The notes below the pieces were generated by a model. That model had not been told where the DNA came from, did not search any database, and was given only the letters and a program-made list of their open reading frames with translations. From Brachyspira hampsonii (GTDB lineage Bacteria > Spirochaetota > Brachyspiria > Brachyspirales > Brachyspiraceae): DNA of 64,000 nt. Below are positions 63,964 to 64,000 of the stretch, in pieces. Each line of letters opens with the position of its first letter. Positions within the stretch are counted from its first letter, which is position 1. The position numbers and the translations under genes are program-made. The stretch covers positions 739,075-803,074 of the forward strand of contig NZ_MDCO01000012.1 in assembly GCF_001746205.1 (NCBI RefSeq). The letters run 5' to 3'.

Positions 63964-64000
63964 AAGCTCACCCCCATTTTTTTCATAATAGCCAAAAGTT
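63960..64000 (-). CDS. C-terminal end of a gene overlapping the anti-sigma start, probably the sigma factor
   Basis: Only 41 nt are visible. The frame ending in TGA (63962-63960) reads LLAIMKKMGVSL, a basic helix-like tail consistent with the end of an ECF sigma factor. The ATGA overlap with the anti-sigma start is a typical arrangement. Nothing more can be shown. Confidence 0.4.
   Translation of the reverse strand, partial: LLAIMKKMGVSL

Noticed and set aside
1-64000. tRNA and rRNA genes
   Set aside because: No TTCGANTC-type T-arm with a matching acceptor stem, and no conserved rRNA segment was recognised by eye; a tRNAscan-type run would settle this.

Overview
The window looks like chromosomal DNA from a Brachyspira (intestinal anaerobic spirochaete). 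The grounds are very low G+C, a spirochaetal FlaB-type core flagellin, many lipoproteins with short SCG/SCK/SCS lipoboxes, and a gene set (NSS and AGCS amino-acid transporters, tandem lipoproteins, Rpn-type nucleases, an ankyrin protein) typical of that genus. The species cannot be fixed from the sequence alone. I recognised no tRNA, rRNA, CRISPR array, prophage or intact insertion sequence.

Layout. 1-3.7 kb: two tandem soluble lytic transglycosylases, the first cut by the window edge. 3.7-11.7 kb: metabolic genes (aldehyde dehydrogenase, SpoIID-like protein, quinone oxidoreductase-like MDR, DAHP synthase aroF, deoD, GNAT, msrB). They are interrupted by a MITE-like element, a partial duplication of the aroF 5' end and a hairpin repeat array. 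aroF has an apparent attenuator with a leader peptide rich in Tyr/Phe. 11.7-20.4 kb: AGCS symporter, two tandem large lipoproteins, clpB. 20.4-28.3 kb: dnaE, then a + strand run of cheX, amidase, CNNM/CorC-like protein and CapA-like protein. 28.3-34 kb: an accessory patch with a NADAR protein, an Rpn nuclease, an ankyrin protein and a cluster of decayed genes (nuclease remnant, lipoprotein with a stop at the lipobox Cys, and an LPP20 lipoprotein joined to a protease-like fragment).

34-40.4 kb: leucyl aminopeptidase, a 29-residue mS38/bL38-like basic protein, three NuoE/F/G-like proteins whose F subunit has lost its flavin/NADH motifs, and a GlpD-like dehydrogenase. 40.4-46.4 kb: hisH and hisB with a G-quadruplex motif between them, an orphan gene, and a glycerate-use cluster (kinase, GntP permease, CdaR-like regulator). 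46.6-52.4 kb: a MetP/MetS-type transporter, a two-gene ATPase plus PD-(D/E)XK-like nuclease unit that could be a defence system, a YugP-like metalloprotease and an M28 peptidase. 52.5-64 kb: flaB with a CsrA-like leader, trmL, a nucleotidyl cyclase-like protein, a SurA-like lipoprotein, infB, three envelope genes, purM-purN, and an anti-sigma factor with the tail of its probable sigma factor at the right edge.

Three themes beyond the genes stand out. (1) Structured 5' leaders precede aroF, flaB and clpB. (2) Two families of intergenic structured repeats keep pairing while changing sequence. (3) Many sigma-70-like promoters have exactly 16 bp spacing, several with a TTGCAA -35 box.
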